A stretch of DNA of 43,188 nt from an uncultured Lachnospiraceae bacterium (GTDB lineage: Bacteria; Bacillota; Clostridia; Lachnospirales; Lachnospiraceae): contig CAJUHY010000018.1 in NCBI GenBank assembly GCA_910585895.1, forward strand, positions 1 through 43,188, read 5' to 3'. The position numbers and the translations under genes were made by a program. How positions within the stretch are numbered: the first letter of the stretch is position 1; each line of letters starts with the position of its first letter. Positions 25,486-34,243 of this stretch are shown here, in pieces. Below the pieces are notes generated by a model that was given only the letters and a program-made list of their open reading frames with translations, made no database searches and was not told the origin of the DNA.

Positions 25486-25530
25486 AAAAGGCTGCATTGA
25501 TATTTGATTATCAAATGCAGCCTTTTAAAC
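25486..25530 (+). terminator. Terminator after proS
   Basis: AAAAGGCTGCATT (25486-25498) pairs perfectly with AATGCAGCCTTTT (25514-25526), and an inner GATA/TATC extension lengthens the stem. It lies 23 bp after the stop. The T-run is inside the stem end. Confidence 0.85.
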
Positions 25531-26375
25531 TATGCTGTCCATGGGACTTCCCTCGTTCTTTCTGAAATCTCAAATTTTCTTCCGAAATTTTATCGCCACT
25601 GAATATTTGTATGTATCCATATCTGTACGTTACCGGCTGGAAGTGCATACTTACTTTTCATTCTGTTTCAGGGATTCGTTACGAAAATTATGATTTCTGT
25701 TGTCAGTGTCCAAATCTTCTTCCGAAATTACTACTCTTACAAATTCAATTTCTCCGATTCTGAATGAAATATCTTATGCTTATGAGTTGTTCCGCCGATT
25801 TCTCCATTCCGAAAATACAAGGTCGGATGCTTTCACGTTGGTAATTCTTTACTGTATCTTTCAGTGGGATGTGGCAGCTATCACTGTGGATAGACCGCTC
25901 CTTGTCCTTTGTGAAATCTTCCAGTTCTGATATTGCCAGCCGGGAGAAGAACCTTATTGTAATTTCCCATTCCAGAAATCCGGGTTCCTATCAACAGCAA
26001 CTGAAAATCCATTTTAGAAATCTGAGTTCTTTAATCTGTAATTGTTAAACTTCCTCTGAAGATTCGATTGAAAATTTCTTGTACCTCTGTTCTTATCCAG
26101 AGGTGAGAGTAAACTTGATTAGTTTGGTGGACTGTACCTCTCTTTCTCAAATTATGGGGTAGTTCATTATGTTTTGATTGGACTGTACCTCCTGTTCTGT
26201 AGTTGTTTGTTTTGATATGTTTATTATATCTAACAAAAATAAAAAAGTCAACAACTTTTTTAAATATTTTATATTAAAGATACTTATAATTGAAATAATA
26301 TAAATAAGCACGAGAAAATTCTGACAATTTATAGAAAGTTCATAATTCGTTCATAGGTTTGAGTATTGTTTAACA
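25531..26375. other. Long non-coding region with degenerate repeats
   Basis: About 850 bp with no convincing gene on either strand. It is rich in T/C on the plus strand and contains degenerate repeated words. CAAATTTTCTTCCGAAATT (25571-25589) and CAAATCTTCTTCCGAAATT (25711-25729) differ by one base. GGACTGTACCTC occurs at 26129-26140 and 26180-26191, with a related GTACCTCTGTTCT at 26081. Many scattered TTCTGAAATCT and TTCCGAAA variants occur. It could be a decayed gene, a repetitive leader region or an unrecognised RNA. The only frame over 70 codons (25700-25930) has no ribosome binding site. Confidence 0.5.
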
Positions 26376-26404
26376 GCAGGGAAAGTGTTACAATGTAAGA
26401 AGTT
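26376..26404 (+). promoter_or_regulatory. secA promoter
   Basis: TTGTTT (26376-26381), a 17-bp spacer and TACAAT (26399-26404) lie about 62 bp before the secA ATG. Confidence 0.65.
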
Positions 26405-26466
26405 GTCCGTGTATACGGTAAAAGATATGGCAGGGGTCTGCCAGAAGAATATAGGAGCATTTTAAT

Positions 26467-29031
26467 ATGAGTATTGTAAGCAAAATCTTTGGTACGCACA
26501 GTGAGCGGGAATTGAAGAGGGTCTATCCTATTGTGGATAAGATTGAGTCTTACCGCCCGGCTATGATGGAACTGACAGATGAGCAGTTGAAAGACAGGAC
26601 GAAGGAGTTTAAGAAACGCCTCTCTGACGGAGAGACGCTCGACCAGATTCTTCCCGAGGCTTATGCGACTGTTCGGGAAGCTGCAAGGCGGTCTATAGGC
26701 ATGGAGCATTACCGGGTACAGCTAATCGGCGGGATCATCCTGCATCAGGGACGTATTGCGGAGATGAAGACAGGTGAAGGAAAGACCCTGGTGTCTACTT
26801 TACCGGCATATCTGAATGCCTTAGAGGGCAAGGGTGTGCATATTGTTACCGTCAACGATTACCTGGCAAACCGTGATGCGGAGTGGATGGGCAAGGTTCA
26901 CGAATTCCTGGGTCTTACAGTCGGAGTTGTTCTCAATTCCATGGATAATGATGAGCGCCGTGAGGCTTATAACTGCGATATTACGTATGTGACGAACAAT
27001 GAACTGGGCTTTGATTATCTGCGTGACAATATGGTTATTTATAAAGAACAGCTTGTACAGCGCGATTTGCATTATGCCATCATCGATGAGGTTGACTCTG
27101 TACTGATTGACGAGGCGCGGACGCCGTTAATTATTTCCGGACAGAGCGGTAAATCCACCAGTCTTTATGAAGCCAGCGATATTCTGGCAAGACAGATGGT
27201 GCGCGGTGAGGACATGCCCGAGTTCAGTAAGATGGATGCCATCATGGGCGTAGAACGCGAGGAGACCGGGGATTTCATTGTCAATGAGAAAGATAAAGTA
27301 GTCAGCCTGACAGAAGAGGGCGTTAAGAAGGTGGAGAAATTCTTCCGTATAGAGAATCTGGCTGATGCCGATAACCTGGAGATTCAGCACAACGTGATTT
27401 TGGCGCTGCGCGCTCATCACTTGATGTTCCGCGACCAGGACTATGTGGTGCAGGATGAGAAGGTTGTGATTGTCGATGAATTTACCGGACGTATCATGCC
27501 GGGACGCCGTTATTCGGATGGTCTGCATCAGGCGATTGAGGCGAAGGAGCATGTGAAAGTCAAGCGGGAGAGTAAGACGCTGGCAACAATCACTTTCCAG
27601 AATTTCTTTAATAAATATGGTAAAAAGGCCGGCATGACAGGTACAGCGCTCACCGAGGAGAAGGAGTTCCGTGACATTTATGGCATGGACGTAATTGAAA
27701 TTCCCACGAATAAGCCTGTGCAGAGAATTGATTTGCAGGATGCAGTCTATAAGACGAAGAAAGAGAAATTCCATGCAGTTGTAGAGGAGATTAAAGAGGC
27801 TCATAAAAAAGGGCAGCCGGTGCTGGTAGGTACAATCACGATTGAGACGTCTGAGCTGTTAAGCGGTATGCTCAAACGCGAAGGGATTCAACATAAGGTT
27901 CTGAACGCAAAATTCCATGAGGTTGAGGCTGAGATAGTTGCAGAGGCAGGACAACATGGGGCAGTTACGATTGCTACAAATATGGCAGGCCGTGGTACAG
28001 ATATTAAGTTGGACGATGACGCTAAGGCAGCAGGCGGACTGAAAATAATCGGTACGGAACGCCATGAGTCCAGACGTATTGACAACCAGCTGCGCGGACG
28101 TTCCGGTCGTCAGGGAGACCCGGGAGAATCCAAGTTCTTTATCTCTCTGGAGGATGACTTGATGCGTCTGTTCGGTTCGGAAAAACTGATGAATATGTTT
28201 AATGCTTTAGGTGTGCCGGAAAACGAGCAGATTGAACATAAGATGCTTACCAATGCGATTGAGAAGGCGCAGATGAAGATAGAGAGCAATAACTTCGGAA
28301 TTCGTAAGAATCTGCTGGAGTACGACCAGGTCATGAACGAGCAGAGAGAGATTATCTATGCGGAACGCCGCCGTGTGTTGGATGGAGAGAGTATGCGTGA
28401 TGTTATCTATAAGATGATTACAGACCGCGTGGAGAATACAGTAGATACATGCATCTCAGCAGACCAGGACAGTGAAGAATGGGATTTAAATGAGCTGAAT
28501 CAGCTGTTGCTTCCGATTATTCCTCTGAAAACAGTAACTCCGGAGGATGTACAGGGTATTCGTTCCAATGAGCTCAAACATCGGTTAAAAGAACAGGCAG
28601 TAAAAGCTTACGAGATGAAGGAAGCAGAATTCCCGGAGCCTGAGGCAGTGCGGGAGCTGGAGCGTGTGATTTTGCTGAAGGTTATCGACCGTAAATGGAT
28701 GGCGCATATTGATGATATGGATCAGCTGCGTCAGGGAATTGGCTTACAGGCGTTTGGACAGAAAGATCCATTGGTTGAATATAAGATGAGCGGTTATGAT
28801 ATGTTTGACGGCATGATTGCTAATATTCAGGAGGATACGGTAAAGCTTCTCTTCCATGTACGCATTGAGCAGAAGGTGGAACGTGAACAGGTGGCAAAGG
28901 TCACCGGAACTAACCGTGATGATTCGGGACCCAGAGGACCTAAGAGAAGGGAGAAAGCCAAGGTATATCCCAATGACCCCTGTCCTTGTGGGAGCGGCAA
29001 GAAATATAAACAATGCTGCGGCAGGAAGTAA
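26467..29031 (+). CDS. secA: Preprotein translocase ATPase SecA
   Basis: An 854-aa SecA, full length for Firmicutes. Walker A is MKTGEGKT (G103-T107 region) and the DEAD-type Walker B is D207-E-V-D210 followed by SVLIDEARTPLIISG. The preprotein-binding region, the NBD2 motifs (TNMAGRGTDIKL, QLRGRSGRQGDPGES) and the helical scaffold follow in order. The C-terminus ends with the zinc-binding tail YPNDPCPCGSGKKYKQCC used for SecB or lipid contact. It drives Sec-dependent export, which serves the signal-peptide proteins elsewhere in the window. It has its own promoter and is monocistronic here. Confidence 0.98.
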   Translation: MSIVSKIFGTHSERELKRVYPIVDKIESYRPAMMELTDEQLKDRTKEFKKRLSDGETLDQILPEAYATVREAARRSIGMEHYRVQLIGGIILHQGRIAEMKTGEGKTLVSTLPAYLNALEGKGVHIVTVNDYLANRDAEWMGKVHEFLGLTVGVVLNSMDNDERREAYNCDITYVTNNELGFDYLRDNMVIYKEQLVQRDLHYAIIDEVDSVLIDEARTPLIISGQSGKSTSLYEASDILARQMVRGEDMPEFSKMDAIMGVEREETGDFIVNEKDKVVSLTEEGVKKVEKFFRIENLADADNLEIQHNVILALRAHHLMFRDQDYVVQDEKVVIVDEFTGRIMPGRRYSDGLHQAIEAKEHVKVKRESKTLATITFQNFFNKYGKKAGMTGTALTEEKEFRDIYGMDVIEIPTNKPVQRIDLQDAVYKTKKEKFHAVVEEIKEAHKKGQPVLVGTITIETSELLSGMLKREGIQHKVLNAKFHEVEAEIVAEAGQHGAVTIATNMAGRGTDIKLDDDAKAAGGLKIIGTERHESRRIDNQLRGRSGRQGDPGESKFFISLEDDLMRLFGSEKLMNMFNALGVPENEQIEHKMLTNAIEKAQMKIESNNFGIRKNLLEYDQVMNEQREIIYAERRRVLDGESMRDVIYKMITDRVENTVDTCISADQDSEEWDLNELNQLLLPIIPLKTVTPEDVQGIRSNELKHRLKEQAVKAYEMKEAEFPEPEAVRELERVILLKVIDRKWMAHIDDMDQLRQGIGLQAFGQKDPLVEYKMSGYDMFDGMIANIQEDTVKLLFHVRIEQKVEREQVAKVTGTNRDDSGPRGPKRREKAKVYPNDPCPCGSGKKYKQCCGRK

Positions 29032-29108
29032 GCTGCCAGACGCCAGATTACAGGCATTTATCAGAATAAATAAGCGCTGTGCAGAATTTGCGTAGCGCAT
29101 GGCATTAG

Positions 29109-29139
29109 GAAAGCCAGCTGATGATTTCAGCTGGCTTTC
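29109..29139. terminator. Bidirectional terminator-like hairpin between secA and the chemoreceptor
   Basis: A 13-bp perfect stem (GAAAGCCAGCTGA 29109-29121 and TCAGCTGGCTTTC 29127-29139) with a 5-nt loop sits between two convergent genes. T-tracts on both sides are short, but the position suits a shared terminator. Confidence 0.65.
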
Positions 29140-29152
29140 GGTATGTAAGTAA

Positions 29153-30859
29153 TTATTGGTCTCTTTCCGGCAGTACAAAATGTCCGATAAGTTCGTCCAG
29201 AACAGAAGCCTGAGCGGAAAGCTCTTCGCTGGTTGCCGCAGATTCTTCGGCTGTAGCAGCGTTGCTCTGTATAACTTCTGAAATCACGTTGATGCCGGAT
29301 TCCACGCGCTTCATGGATTCCGTCTGCGTTTCCATCATTACCTTTAGATTCTTAGAGAATTCTGCAGTTTCTTTGATTCCTTCGATTACAGATTGGATGG
29401 CCTCAGCAGCGTGTTCTGCTGCGCGGTTACCCTCGTTTACTTCGCTGATAGATTTCTCAATCAGTTCCCTGGTATCTACCGCTGCCTGCGCGCTCTGGTT
29501 GGCCAGTTCCCTGATTTCATCGGCAACAACGGCAAATCCACGTCCCGATTCCCCTGCCCTTGCAGCCTCTATGGAGGCGTTTAATGAAAGGAGGTTTGTC
29601 TGAGAAGCGATGGATTCAATCTCAGAAATAATATTGCCGATTCCGGTTGTAGCAATATTGATGCGTTCCATGGCAGCCATCATACTGTTCATTTCCTGAC
29701 GGGTATTGTCTGCTTCGCTCGCATAAAGCTGTGCTTTCTCATAGGATTCGTCTGCATTCTGAGCGCCGCTCTCTATGTTGGCTGTAACATCTGAAATTGT
29801 CTCATGAAGTTCCTGTACAGAAATACTCTGGTCAGTAGCTCCTTCTGCAAGCGCCTGCGATGCCTGTGCCAGTGAATCGGAACCGGCGGATACCTGTGTG
29901 GAAACGTCTCCGATGGATGACAATGTTTCCGACATCTGATTCCGTAGTGCGCGCATGGAATTATATAATTTCTTGAAATCACCGGTATAGCGATTCTCGG
30001 CGTTGGATTTGACAGCGTAATTACCGCCTGCCATTTCACTTAGTATCCCTTCAATATCGAAGATAATCTCATCTAATTTCTCAGCCATTTCCATGGCGTC
30101 TTTTTCTATAGCTTCTATTTCATCGCCAGTCTCTATTAATGGGAAAGGAGATGTCAGTTCGCCATCGGCAAAAGTCTTAAAACGTGCACCCAGGCTGCCA
30201 AGAGGGTCGGCAATTCTTTTGGAGAATTTTTTGCCTAGCTTAACGGATAATATCATGGTAAGCCCAATTACAATGATGATAACGACAATGAGCACCCATA
30301 AAGCTACAAGCAGCATTGTGGAAAGGGCGTTTCCTTCTTTTACTTTAACCTCTAACAGCTCTGCCATCTGATCATATATGCTCTGGTAGATAGGAGCCAG
30401 TTCTGTCAAAGCCATATCCTGTGCCTGCTTACAGAGCTCGCGGTCTGTGGTTGCCCCAAGCGCCATAATCTTGTCATCCAACTCCCAATAAGCGTCCAAT
30501 TCGGATTTTATATTGTCATAGGTAACCCTGCCGCTCTTGGATACGATGGTTTTTTCAATTTTTGCAAAAGATTCTTCAAAATCAGCTTTCAGTTCACTGT
30601 GCTGTGCCACTACGGTTTCAATCGTATCCGCATCGTCGTAGCCGATTGCCGCACGGAGCGATGAGCGGATATCAGCAAACTCAAACATTGCTGTTCCGAT
30701 ATCTCCCTGTGCAAAACCAAAGTTTTTCAGTGCGTGGGAATACCTGTTGGAAATGACAATCAGGGAAATCAGTGCGAAAACCACGACTGCTGCCATAATT
30801 GCTGCAATTTGGAAAAAGGACTTGGTAAGCCGTTTTTCTATGTTTTCTTCATAATTCAT
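29153..30859 (-). CDS. Methyl-accepting chemotaxis protein
   Basis: A 568-aa chemoreceptor from ATG 30859, chosen because AAGGGGGCAAG lies just upstream. TM1 is at about residues 14-38, a periplasmic-type four-helix ligand-binding domain spans about 40-180, and TM2 is at about 182-210. HAMP and the long cytoplasmic coiled coil follow. The signalling hairpin tip IESIASQTNLLSLNASIEAARAGESGRGFAVVADEIRELANQS is intact. The C-terminus lacks a pentapeptide tether. It would regulate a CheA kinase and so motility, which implies flagella encoded elsewhere. It faces secA. Confidence 0.96.
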   Translation of the reverse strand: MNYEENIEKRLTKSFFQIAAIMAAVVVFALISLIVISNRYSHALKNFGFAQGDIGTAMFEFADIRSSLRAAIGYDDADTIETVVAQHSELKADFEESFAKIEKTIVSKSGRVTYDNIKSELDAYWELDDKIMALGATTDRELCKQAQDMALTELAPIYQSIYDQMAELLEVKVKEGNALSTMLLVALWVLIVVIIIVIGLTMILSVKLGKKFSKRIADPLGSLGARFKTFADGELTSPFPLIETGDEIEAIEKDAMEMAEKLDEIIFDIEGILSEMAGGNYAVKSNAENRYTGDFKKLYNSMRALRNQMSETLSSIGDVSTQVSAGSDSLAQASQALAEGATDQSISVQELHETISDVTANIESGAQNADESYEKAQLYASEADNTRQEMNSMMAAMERINIATTGIGNIISEIESIASQTNLLSLNASIEAARAGESGRGFAVVADEIRELANQSAQAAVDTRELIEKSISEVNEGNRAAEHAAEAIQSVIEGIKETAEFSKNLKVMMETQTESMKRVESGINVISEVIQSNAATAEESAATSEELSAQASVLDELIGHFVLPERDQ

Positions 30860-30910
30860 TTGTAACTTGCCCCCTTTGGAATTAAAAAATGGCTGTAATG
30901 CTATAATTTT

Positions 30911-30938
30911 ATTATAGTACTTTTTGGTAAAAATGCAA
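30911..30938 (-). promoter_or_regulatory. SigA-type promoter of the chemoreceptor gene
   Basis: On the minus strand TTGCAT (30938-30933), a 16-bp spacer and TATAAT (30916-30911) lie about 50 bp before the ATG at 30859. No SigD-like box is apparent here. Confidence 0.65.
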
Positions 30939-31170
30939 TACACAAAATATATTTAAATTCTCTGGTTATTTGTTAAATTCTCACTATTGAAAGAATTAAG
31001 AAATCAACGGTTTTAAATATTTTGTACATAGAAATGTTTTGTAAATAAAGGGACTACAGATAAAAATTGTGCAATTTGTTTGGTGTGGCATGAGAATTGA
31101 GTATAAAAGATGATTCCAATCCTGTAATTTGTTATTTGTGGTTCACGCTCAATAATTATGTTTGCGCTAA
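30939..31170. other. AT-rich intergenic region before the type VII-like locus
   Basis: No gene seen. A weak promoter candidate for the downstream locus is TTGGTG (31080-31085), 16 bp, TATAAA (31102-31107). No terminator or known riboswitch is recognisable. Confidence 0.35.
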
Positions 31171-31591
31171 ATTGTAAATAAAACAGAACAGGCGGCAGAA
31201 AATTTTAGAGAAATGGTTAAGTTAGATGGTTCAAATGGTAAGGATTTAAAAGATGTTTTTAGCCAAGAAACAGCCCAAACGAAAAATGCATTAGACAGGG
31301 TATGGAGTACGCTGAAATCCAAGAAAAACAGCCTTGATACAAAGCTTTCTAATCTGCAAACACAATTAAGGCAGGCAAACAGTAATTTGCAGAATATTGA
31401 CAGCAGCAAAAGACAGTCTAATGCTAATTTGTCGTATTGGAGAGGACAGAAGAACAACAATTATTATAGTATGGAATATTACAGAGGGAAAATGATGCAA
31501 GAGACATACTCATATTAATGATATCCATGGCAGCTATTACTCTAGTTCTTCAATGGATGATGATATTATAAAAGATGTACTGGACGTATGA
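31171..31591 (+). pseudogene. Broken coiled-coil gene at the head of the type VII-like locus
   Basis: The frame open from 31171 encodes a Gln/Asn/Ser-rich coiled coil (EQAAENFREMVKLDGSNG, then LDTKLSNLQTQLRQANSNLQNIDSSKRQ). It ends with a Tyr-rich tail at the TAA 31516-31518. It has no start codon before an internal ATG at 31213, which lacks a ribosome binding site. In the +1 frame the tail continues sensibly (HTHINDIHGSYYSSSSMDDDIIKDVLDV) to TGA 31589-31591. I read this as a gene that lost its 5' part and acquired a frameshift near 31500. Helical content and position suggest it was once a substrate or effector-adaptor of the locus. The longest ATG-started frame is 31213-31518 (101 aa). Confidence 0.55.
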
Positions 31592-31674
31592 GGAGGGAGG
31601 CATATCGGCTTTTATGGTTTGAATTCCATGAAAGATATAACGGTTGATAAAATATGAAACAAGGGGTGATGAAA

Positions 31675-33186
31675 ATGTCAAACGAGAAAGTAACACAGTT
31701 GTTATCAGATTCACGTCTCGCATTTCTGAATCAGCAGAATGATGTGGCACTGAATCTTGCCAACCATGCCATCCAACTGGAACCTAAGAATGCCGATGCC
31801 TATAAATTTGCCGGCAATGCCTTGATGTCGCTTGCACGCTATAATGAAGCCATTGAGAACTACAGCCTTGCCGTAAAATACGATGCGGGCAACGGCAACC
31901 GCTATTTTGATTTGGGCTTTGCCCAGGCAACGGATGCGAGGATGGCAGACGCCATGAAGAATCTTGCCAAAGCGGACGAACTGGGCTGCATACCGGAAAA
32001 CATGATTCAATTACATAATCTTATGGGAATCCTTTGTTTTGACATTGGCAGGTATGAGGATTCTCTTATCAATCTGAATAAGGCAGAGCAGCTTATTGGC
32101 GTGGATTTGGATATTCTAAAGCGCAAAGCCATTATCTATGGCATCCGGGATGATATCCGCAATGGCTTGCATGTTGCAAATCAGATAAAGCTGATAGCTC
32201 CATCGGAATACACAGGTTACCAATTGGCTTTTAAGCTGCTCATTCAGGCGGGACGTCTGGACACTGCCCGGACGGAACTGCAGAAAGCAGCAAAATATAC
32301 AGAGCCGATGATGGAATTTTATTTTGACCAAATGACGCTTGAACTGGAATTTTATAAGAATGATAAGGACAGAGAGCATTTCCATAAAGCTTTGGGGATT
32401 ATCGACACGGCTTTGAGAACGGTGAAGCCGGAAATCACCAGCGTAGCGGAAAGCTATATCAATGCTGCCGAGATTTACCTGCAGCTTGAACATGCAGATA
32501 AGGCATTGGATTGCCTGTATGCCGCACAGGCGCCTGTGGAAGCATACAACAACGGATTTGCCATTGTGGAGGAAGAACTTGCGCCGCCTGCGGAACTGGA
32601 TGAGTATGCCATCGAAGAAATGATCGCGACAGACCGGGAGAAAATGGAAGAGGAACTTGGGGAGTATGGGCTGGAAGAACTGATTGAGAACACAGAACCT
32701 AACGAGGACGGCGAACGTGAATTTTTCACGGAGATTGAAGAAGTGGAAGAGGAAGCCGCGCCAACATTTAAGTTAGACGGCTCTGGAGAATTTGAATTAT
32801 CATCTGCGAACAGAGACCAGATTAATCGTTTGTATATTGGCGCGTATACCCTGAAGAAAGATTTTGAGAAGGTCATCGCTTACGCAAAAATGCTGCAGGC
32901 TAGTGAGGGCTTACAAAATATCTACATTGGCAAGTATACAGAGGTAAATGCCTTAAAGGAAATGGGCGCAGAGGACGCGGAGGCAAGATACAAGGAAACA
33001 ATCAAGTTTTTCCGCAATGCGATGATAAAAGATCCGACAGATATCATGGCAGTGACGTTCCGTGTCCAGTGCTGTATCGATATTGGAGATTACGCGCAGG
33101 CAGAGGAAGTATGCCGTCTGCTGTCCGATGAGATTAAAGCGCCGCTGCTGGAGAAGATTGCAGAAGCGAAGTCAGGAGGTGAGTGA
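31675..33186 (+). CDS. TPR-repeat protein of the type VII-like locus
   Basis: A 503-aa soluble protein. ATG 31675 is preferred since AAGGGGTG at 31659-31666 precedes it; ATG 31654 is an alternative. Residues about 1-270 form tandem tetratricopeptide repeats (NLANHAIQLEPKNADAYKFAGNALMSLARYNEAIENYSLAVKY is the clearest). A strongly acidic low-complexity linker follows (about 290-365, many EE pairs), then two more TPR-like helical pairs. TPR proteins act as scaffolds or chaperones. As the first intact gene of the locus, it may gather the small helical substrates or the kinase. The stop overlaps the following gene's Shine-Dalgarno region, so the genes are coupled. Confidence 0.85.
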   Translation: MSNEKVTQLLSDSRLAFLNQQNDVALNLANHAIQLEPKNADAYKFAGNALMSLARYNEAIENYSLAVKYDAGNGNRYFDLGFAQATDARMADAMKNLAKADELGCIPENMIQLHNLMGILCFDIGRYEDSLINLNKAEQLIGVDLDILKRKAIIYGIRDDIRNGLHVANQIKLIAPSEYTGYQLAFKLLIQAGRLDTARTELQKAAKYTEPMMEFYFDQMTLELEFYKNDKDREHFHKALGIIDTALRTVKPEITSVAESYINAAEIYLQLEHADKALDCLYAAQAPVEAYNNGFAIVEEELAPPAELDEYAIEEMIATDREKMEEELGEYGLEELIENTEPNEDGEREFFTEIEEVEEEAAPTFKLDGSGEFELSSANRDQINRLYIGAYTLKKDFEKVIAYAKMLQASEGLQNIYIGKYTEVNALKEMGAEDAEARYKETIKFFRNAMIKDPTDIMAVTFRVQCCIDIGDYAQAEEVCRLLSDEIKAPLLEKIAEAKSGGE

Positions 33187-33188
33187 TA

Positions 33189-33506
33189 TTGGCCTTATCA
33201 CGAGATATTACGATAGATGATGCTGCTTTTAAAGTTGCTGCGCAAAGTATGAAAGATTTGAAAAAGAGGGCAGAGGATTTAAAAACAAAGCTTGAGCAAA
33301 TGTATGATGATTTGTCCACTGCCTTGGATACCCCAGCGGGAAAAGCGATTGAACTGAAAGCAAAGGACGTTCTCATAGAACCGATTGAGAACTTGCGGCT
33401 CGTAATTGACCACATTTCAACAACGCTTGAGGCAATAATGGGATCAGGTTATTACAAGGATGTATTTGATAAGTTCGAAGAACTTAACAATAGCATACAA
33501 TTTTAA
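33189..33506 (+). CDS. WXG100-like helical hairpin protein 1 (no Trp)
   Basis: A 105-aa protein. TTG 33189 is chosen because AGGAGG at 33174-33179 is 9 nt away; GTG 33183 is only 3 nt away. The sequence has two long helices separated by DTPAG, where WXG100 proteins have WxG. It ends with the helix VFDKFEELNNSIQF, preceded by GYYKDVF. Size, helical-hairpin prediction and position fit an Esx-like secreted substrate or a structural partner. The typical tryptophan is absent, so the family match is by architecture only. Confidence 0.65.
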   Translation: MALSRDITIDDAAFKVAAQSMKDLKKRAEDLKTKLEQMYDDLSTALDTPAGKAIELKAKDVLIEPIENLRLVIDHISTTLEAIMGSGYYKDVFDKFEELNNSIQF

Positions 33507-33526
33507 TTAAATATGAGGACAAAAAT

Positions 33527-33856
33527 ATGGCGATGGGAAGTACAGAAACAATTAATATGACCGCAAAAATGTTGAACGACATTATACAGGCGGTGGAGGA
33601 TTATTGGGCTAAGGCCCATGCCAACGCAGAGGAACTGGAAAATACAGTTACAGGACTTATCCAGAGTGACTTTCAAGGGGCGGCGGCTGATGGTTTTAAG
33701 GCATTTTACGACAAAACATTCACATCGGAGGAAGGTCTCAATAAAGGGATTGAAAACCTGTTAAACACCATCAAGCAAATGGCAGAAGAGACTTTAAAGG
33801 CAATTCCAGGTGCAAACGGCGTGGACGATCAGCTTGGTGAGGGGAACAACCAGTAA
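33527..33856 (+). CDS. WXG100-like protein 2 (FQG instead of WxG)
   Basis: A 109-aa protein with GAGGAC before the ATG. Helix 1 covers about residues 8-45, the turn is F49-Q-G51 in the WxG position (SDFQGAAADGFKAFYDKTF), and helix 2 covers about 55-95. The tail is Gly/Asn-rich (GANGVDDQLGEGNNQ). The pattern L-x(2)-D-F-x-G-x-A-A-x(2)-F is that of WXG100/Esx proteins with Phe replacing Trp. It is likely a substrate of the EssC-like ATPase encoded 1.7 kb downstream. Confidence 0.75.
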   Translation: MAMGSTETINMTAKMLNDIIQAVEDYWAKAHANAEELENTVTGLIQSDFQGAAADGFKAFYDKTFTSEEGLNKGIENLLNTIKQMAEETLKAIPGANGVDDQLGEGNNQ

Positions 33857-33895
33857 TTTTTAAAACTATCATCAAAATAAGGGAGGAAAATTAAA

Positions 33896-34201
33896 ATGGC
33901 AGATTGCAGAATTGTTAATGCTAGTGTGGTGAACGCAGTAAGTGAAATAATTAAAATATCAAAACAATATAAGACTGATGGCGATGCTTTTATGGCGGCA
34001 TTGAATGAGGCGATTTCCCCTATGGAAGGCGAGACAAAGGATGCTTTTAATAATTTCTTTAGTAAGATGGTTCAGCCATTTATCACTGAAGGGGTGCCAA
34101 AAGCTGTAGAATCCACATCAACGTTGTTGGATGAGAACAGGAAGAACTTTATAAATGTTGACAGCCAGATTGCGGAAAGTATAAACAGTGGCACTCAATA
34201 A
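33896..34201 (+). CDS. WXG100-like protein 3 (MEG instead of WxG)
   Basis: A 101-aa protein with AGGGAGG at 33880-33886 before the ATG. Helix 1 is followed by a turn M43-E-G45 (SPMEGETKDAFNNFFSKMV) in the WxG position, then a long second helix. It resembles the two preceding small proteins in size and layout but shares little direct sequence. The three adjacent variants suggest a hetero-oligomer or substrate set. Classification rests on architecture and context. Confidence 0.7.
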   Translation: MADCRIVNASVVNAVSEIIKISKQYKTDGDAFMAALNEAISPMEGETKDAFNNFFSKMVQPFITEGVPKAVESTSTLLDENRKNFINVDSQIAESINSGTQ

Positions 34202-34243
34202 GCAGAGGGTTTTTGGAGTATTATAGATAAGGATGGGGTTGAC

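Noticed and set aside
25700..25930. 76-codon plus-strand frame between proS and secA
   Set aside because: No ribosome binding site, low-complexity Ser/Thr/Ile/Phe composition, and it lies inside degenerate repeat sequence.
26081..26191. Three GTACCTC repeats considered as a CRISPR or iteron array
   Set aside because: Copies are only 7-12 bp, irregularly spaced (about 50 bp) and degenerate. No cas or replication genes are nearby.
27127..27804. 225-codon minus-strand frame inside secA
   Set aside because: It is antisense to highly conserved SecA coding sequence and has no ribosome binding site.
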